DNA from: Arthrobacter saudimassiliensis
GTDB taxonomy: Bacteria > Actinomycetota > Actinomycetes > Actinomycetales > Micrococcaceae
DNA: 64,000 nucleotides
Assembly (NCBI GenBank): GCA_900016675.1
Contig: LN483070.1
Location: forward strand, 1,736,001-1,800,000
Direction: 5' to 3'
Shown: positions 61,692 to 64,000 of the stretch, in pieces
Layout of the letters: each line of letters opens with the position of its first letter
Position numbering within the stretch: the first letter of the stretch is position 1
Notes under the pieces: generated by a model
Database searches by the model: none
What the model saw: the letters and a program-made list of their open reading frames with translations, nothing else
What the model was told of the DNA's origin: nothing
Made by a program: the position numbers and the translations under genes

Positions 61692-63341
61692 TCAGCCCGG
61701 TTGCCCGGCGAGGTCCCTGGCCGCCGCGTATCCAAACGTGAGCCCCTGGCCGATGGTCGCGCCGGGGCCCGGGTAGACCCTGCCGAACGCATTGCCGGCG
61801 GCGTTGCCGATGGCATACAGCCCGGGAATCACGGATCCGTCGGCACGCAGGGCCCGGGCGTTCGCGTCGGCCCGGATCCCGCCGCAGGTGCCGAGGTCTC
61901 CGGGCACCACCTGCACGGCGTAGAACGGTCCGGAATCGATCGGCCCGAGGCATGGGTTGGGGGTGATGGTCGGGTCGCCGTAGTAGCGGTCGTAGGCGCT
62001 GTCGCCCCGGCCGAAGTCGTCGTCCCGCCCGGAGTTGGCCAGCAGGTTGAACCGCTTCACGGTCGCCGGCAGCTCCGCCATGCCCAGGGAGGAGGCCAGT
62101 TTCTCCAGCGTCGGCTCCTGCTTGGCGATGCCGGCGTCGTACCAGGCCTTCGGCAGGGGCTGGCGCGGAAACAGCCCGGCGCCGAAGAGGTACCGGTTGC
62201 GGTAGCGCTGGTCGAAGATCATCCAGGCCGGAATATGCGGATCCTCCGCACTGTGCCTGCCGGTGATGATCTGCCCGGCGGTCATGTAGTTGACCGCCTC
62301 ATTCATGAAGCGGCGGCCGTGGCCGTTGACGATGATCTGGCCCGGCAGCGACCGTTCCGCCAGCAGCGCACCCGGCTGCGGGCCCGGCACCGGCACCGCC
62401 GGGAACCACCAGGCGGCATCCATGAAGGCCAGATCCGCGCCGTGGCTTTCGGCAATCCCGACGACGTCTCCCGTGTTGGATTCGGCGCCGAAGCTCCACG
62501 AGCCGTCCACCGAAGGCGACTGGTACTTGCCCCGCATCTGAGCATTGCGGTCGAAGCCGCCGGTGGAGAGGATGACGCCGCGCCGCGCCCCGACGGCGAC
62601 GTTTTCGCCGTTCCGCCGGACGACGACGCCGGCCACCCTGCCGTCTTCAATGACCAGGTCGGTCAGCGGCGTGTTGGTCCACACCGCCACGCCGGCCGCG
62701 CGCAGCCCGGCGAGCAGCCCCGCGCCGAGGGCCTGGCCGCCGGCCAGGTACTCCCGGCCCAGGGCCATTCCGCCCACGCCGAGGCCCATCAGCCGCGCGC
62801 CCGTCACCACGCCCTTGGGCGTGCGGGCCACGAGGTTGAGCCATTTGTAGCCCCGGCCGGTGATGGGCATGGGAAACGGAGCGGTCAGCGTGGGGCGGCG
62901 CAGCAGGGCACGGTCCTCCCCCAGGACCTTCGCGTCGAAGGGCCGGGGTTCGCAGGCCCGTCCGGTCGCCGAGCCTCCGGGCAGTTCCGGAAAGTAGTCG
63001 GCGTACTCCTTCATGAACTGGAACTTCAACGGCGTGGCCCGGCGCAGCAGGTCGACGGCCGCCGGCCCGACGTCGATATGCGTCTGCCACCGCTCGTCCT
63101 CGACCTCGCCCCGGGTCGCTGCACGGAGGTAGGTGCGGATCCGCTCCGGGTCATCCCGCTGGCCGTTGTCGCGGAGGATGCTGTTGCCTGGTATCCAGAA
63201 CCCTCCGCCGGACAGCGAGGTGGAACCGCCCACGTGCGCGGATTTCTCCACGACCAGGACGCTCATCCCCCGGTCCGCGGCCGCCAGGGCCGCAAACATT
63301 CCCGTTCCCGCCCCAACCACGACGACATCGACGTCTTCCAT
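61692..63341 (-). CDS. KstD-like FAD-dependent dehydrogenase
   Basis: The 549-residue flavoprotein has an N-terminal FAD motif VVVVGAGTGMFAALAAADRG, VEKSAHVGGSTSLSGGGFW, GVILSTGGFDRN and the C-terminal PGLYAIGNAAGNAFGRVYPG. It resembles 3-ketosteroid Delta1-dehydrogenases and fumarate-reductase-like FAD proteins. It probably dehydrogenates a ketosteroid or similar alicyclic ketone. GGGGGAG precedes the ATG. Confidence 0.87.
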   Translation of the reverse strand: MEDVDVVVVGAGTGMFAALAAADRGMSVLVVEKSAHVGGSTSLSGGGFWIPGNSILRDNGQRDDPERIRTYLRAATRGEVEDERWQTHIDVGPAAVDLLRRATPLKFQFMKEYADYFPELPGGSATGRACEPRPFDAKVLGEDRALLRRPTLTAPFPMPITGRGYKWLNLVARTPKGVVTGARLMGLGVGGMALGREYLAGGQALGAGLLAGLRAAGVAVWTNTPLTDLVIEDGRVAGVVVRRNGENVAVGARRGVILSTGGFDRNAQMRGKYQSPSVDGSWSFGAESNTGDVVGIAESHGADLAFMDAAWWFPAVPVPGPQPGALLAERSLPGQIIVNGHGRRFMNEAVNYMTAGQIITGRHSAEDPHIPAWMIFDQRYRNRYLFGAGLFPRQPLPKAWYDAGIAKQEPTLEKLASSLGMAELPATVKRFNLLANSGRDDDFGRGDSAYDRYYGDPTITPNPCLGPIDSGPFYAVQVVPGDLGTCGGIRADANARALRADGSVIPGLYAIGNAAGNAFGRVYPGPGATIGQGLTFGYAAARDLAGQPG

Positions 63342-63480
63342 GACGCTCCCCCACTCCCGCTGCAGGCTGCGGACGGCCGTCTCCGGGTCAGCGTCTTCGC
63401 AGCACCGCGCGGCGGGTCCGATGCGACTGGAGTATGTCAGATGGACGGGCGGACGGACAGGAGGAGAAAAGGAGAACAAA

Positions 63481-63512
63481 AAAGAGAGGCCCGCTGATGC
63501 GGGCCTCTCTTT
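63481..63512. terminator. Terminator downstream of the tRNA-Ala genes
   Basis: A perfect 14-bp stem (AAAGAGAGGCCCGC / GCGGGCCTCTCTTT) with a TGAT loop lies just after tRNA-Ala 1 on the minus strand and is followed by a T-rich run on that strand (63475-63483). It also ends any rightward transcript. Confidence 0.9.
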
Positions 63513-63518
63513 CCTCGG

Positions 63519-63591
63519 TGGAGGTAAGGGGATTCGAACCCCTGACCTTCTGCATGCCATGCAGACGCGCTACCAACTGCGCCATACCCCC
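63519..63591 (-). tRNA. tRNA-Ala (anticodon GGC), copy 1
   Basis: The 73-nt cloverleaf has acceptor stem GGGGGTA pairing with TACCTCC, discriminator A, D arm GCGCAGTTGGTAGCGC, anticodon stem TCTGC/GCAGA with loop ATGGCAT (anticodon GGC) and T arm AGGGGTTCGAATCCCCT. No CCA is encoded. It decodes GCC/GCU and is second in the transcript, 4 bp after copy 2. Confidence 0.95.
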
Positions 63592-63595
63592 GGAG

Positions 63596-63668
63596 TGGAG
63601 CTGAGGGGACTCGAACCCCTGACCCCCTGCATGCCATGCAGGTGCGCTACCAGCTGCGCCACAGCCCC
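63596..63668 (-). tRNA. tRNA-Ala (anticodon GGC), copy 2
   Basis: The 73-nt cloverleaf has acceptor GGGGCTG pairing with CAGCTCC, D arm GCGCAGCTGGTAGCGC, anticodon stem CCTGC/GCAGG with loop ATGGCAT and T arm AGGGGTTCGAGTCCCCT. No CCA is encoded. It has the same anticodon as copy 1 but a different acceptor and stems. It is transcribed first. Confidence 0.95.
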
Positions 63669-63735
63669 TGAAAAGTACCGTTTTACCGGCCTCCGGTGTG
63701 TTGTTTTCTTCGCCCTCCGGCGAAGCAACTCCTCT

Positions 63736-63764
63736 ACTATAGTACAGCCGCCCGGCCGGCGCAA
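63736..63764 (-). promoter_or_regulatory. Sigma-70-type promoter of the tRNA-Ala genes
   Basis: Read on the minus strand: -35 TTGCGC (63759-63764), 17-bp spacer, -10 TATAGT (63736-63741). It points at the tRNAs about 65 bp downstream. A small hairpin CTTCGCC/GGCGAAG lies in the leader (63708-63725). Confidence 0.75.
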
Positions 63765-63808
63765 AATCGAACTACAGCCATGCAATTCAGGCGGCTCCGC
63801 CACCCCTG

Positions 63809-64000
63809 CTACGTCTCCTGCGGTGCCGCGGGGGCCTGCACCGGGAGGTCCTCCGGACCGAAGTTGTGGTGGGCAAGCTGCCAGCGCGGTCCGCCTCCGG
63901 CCGGATCGCGCTCATCCAGCAGGCTCCAGTGCGCGTTGGAGACCCCGCCGATCACCGCCCACGAGTCCTCCGGAAGCTCCAGCATGGCGCAGATCCCGGC
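63809..64000 (-). CDS. Hypothetical protein, C-terminal part (runs off the right edge)
   Basis: Only the last 63 codons are in the window: the visible part includes LELPEDSWAVIGGVSNAHWS and ends in a Pro/Ala/Gln tail APAAPQET. A Trp-His-rich region (RWQLAHHNFGPED) follows. No family can be named from this part. It lies upstream of the tRNA promoter on the same strand. Confidence 0.6.
   Translation of the reverse strand, partial: AGICAMLELPEDSWAVIGGVSNAHWSLLDERDPAGGGPRWQLAHHNFGPEDLPVQAPAAPQET

Noticed and set aside
61575-63497. 640-residue + strand open frame opposite the KstD-like gene
   Set aside because: Arg/Gln/Gly-rich shadow frame with no recognisable domain.
63770-63808. A third tRNA upstream of the tRNA-Ala pair
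   Set aside because: The region has some tRNA-like words but no acceptor or anticodon stem pairing can be formed.

Overview
The window is high-GC DNA from an actinobacterium, most probably the Micrococcaceae (Arthrobacter-like). The evidence is the GC content, the mycothiol-type redox genes (mycoredoxin, S-nitrosomycothiol reductase/formaldehyde dehydrogenase), the nrdHIEF class Ib ribonucleotide reductase, actinobacterial LexA boxes, the X25-type small protein, and frequent GTG/TTG starts with 4-bp stop/start overlaps. It reads as ordinary chromosome, densely packed. I see no insertion sequence, phage, CRISPR array, rRNA or plasmid gene.

Layout. 1-2.4 kb: the 5' part of SOS-type polymerase dnaE2 with a DUF6504 gene, under a perfect LexA box. 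2.4-10.2 kb: two tandem DHA2 drug exporters, a CaiB/BaiF CoA-transferase, a chorismate-mutase-like gene and an MMPL transporter. 10.2-16.3 kb: a VOC protein, a first SRAP protein, the mycothiol block (mycoredoxin, mscR, metallo-hydrolase), a lipase-maturation-factor-like membrane protein and a winged-helix/X25 protein. 16.4-19.8 kb: lipoate-ligase-like, thioesterase and a second SRAP gene, then two small hypothetical genes. 19.9-27.7 kb: aldo/keto reductase, a deletion-damaged YqhA-family gene, a Na+/H+ antiporter, an SDR, a DapA-like aldolase overlapping an intact response regulator, and a histidine kinase with both a nonsense codon and a frameshift. 27.7-32.6 kb: MFS exporter plus MerR regulator, a formate/nitrite-type channel, a GNAT gene, and an intact and a decayed copy of a 48-residue protein. 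32.7-35.5 kb: an arrestin-like protein and LexA-boxed umuDC. 35.5-41.6 kb: small winged-helix protein, VOC protein, WYL regulator, MOSC protein, ABC exporter, arfB-like gene and a DivIVA-like membrane protein with a hexanucleotide repeat. 41.7-45.8 kb: nrdHIEF. 46-55 kb: P-loop protein, LysR, FUSC, App1-like phosphatase, desaturase, patatin, and an alanine-racemase-fold enzyme coupled to a sugar-lactone oxidase. 55-63.4 kb: a TetR regulator and an acyl-CoA dehydrogenase sharing a 14-bp operator-like palindrome, SMP-30 protein, DHA2 exporter, lysoplasmalogenase-like protein, a Nudix-NYN fusion and a KstD-like flavoprotein. 63.5-64 kb: two tandem tRNA-Ala(GGC) genes and a partial CDS.

Connections. 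Two translesion systems (dnaE2 and umuDC) each carry a LexA box, and two SRAP proteins add to a DNA-damage theme together with nrd. The UmuD is aligned residue for residue with the E. coli protein, but its catalytic Lys97 is Arg. Mycoredoxin, MscR and the hydrolase form a thiol/formaldehyde detoxification block. Several genes are visibly decaying (sensor kinase, YqhA, one copy of the small protein); these could be real or sequencing errors.
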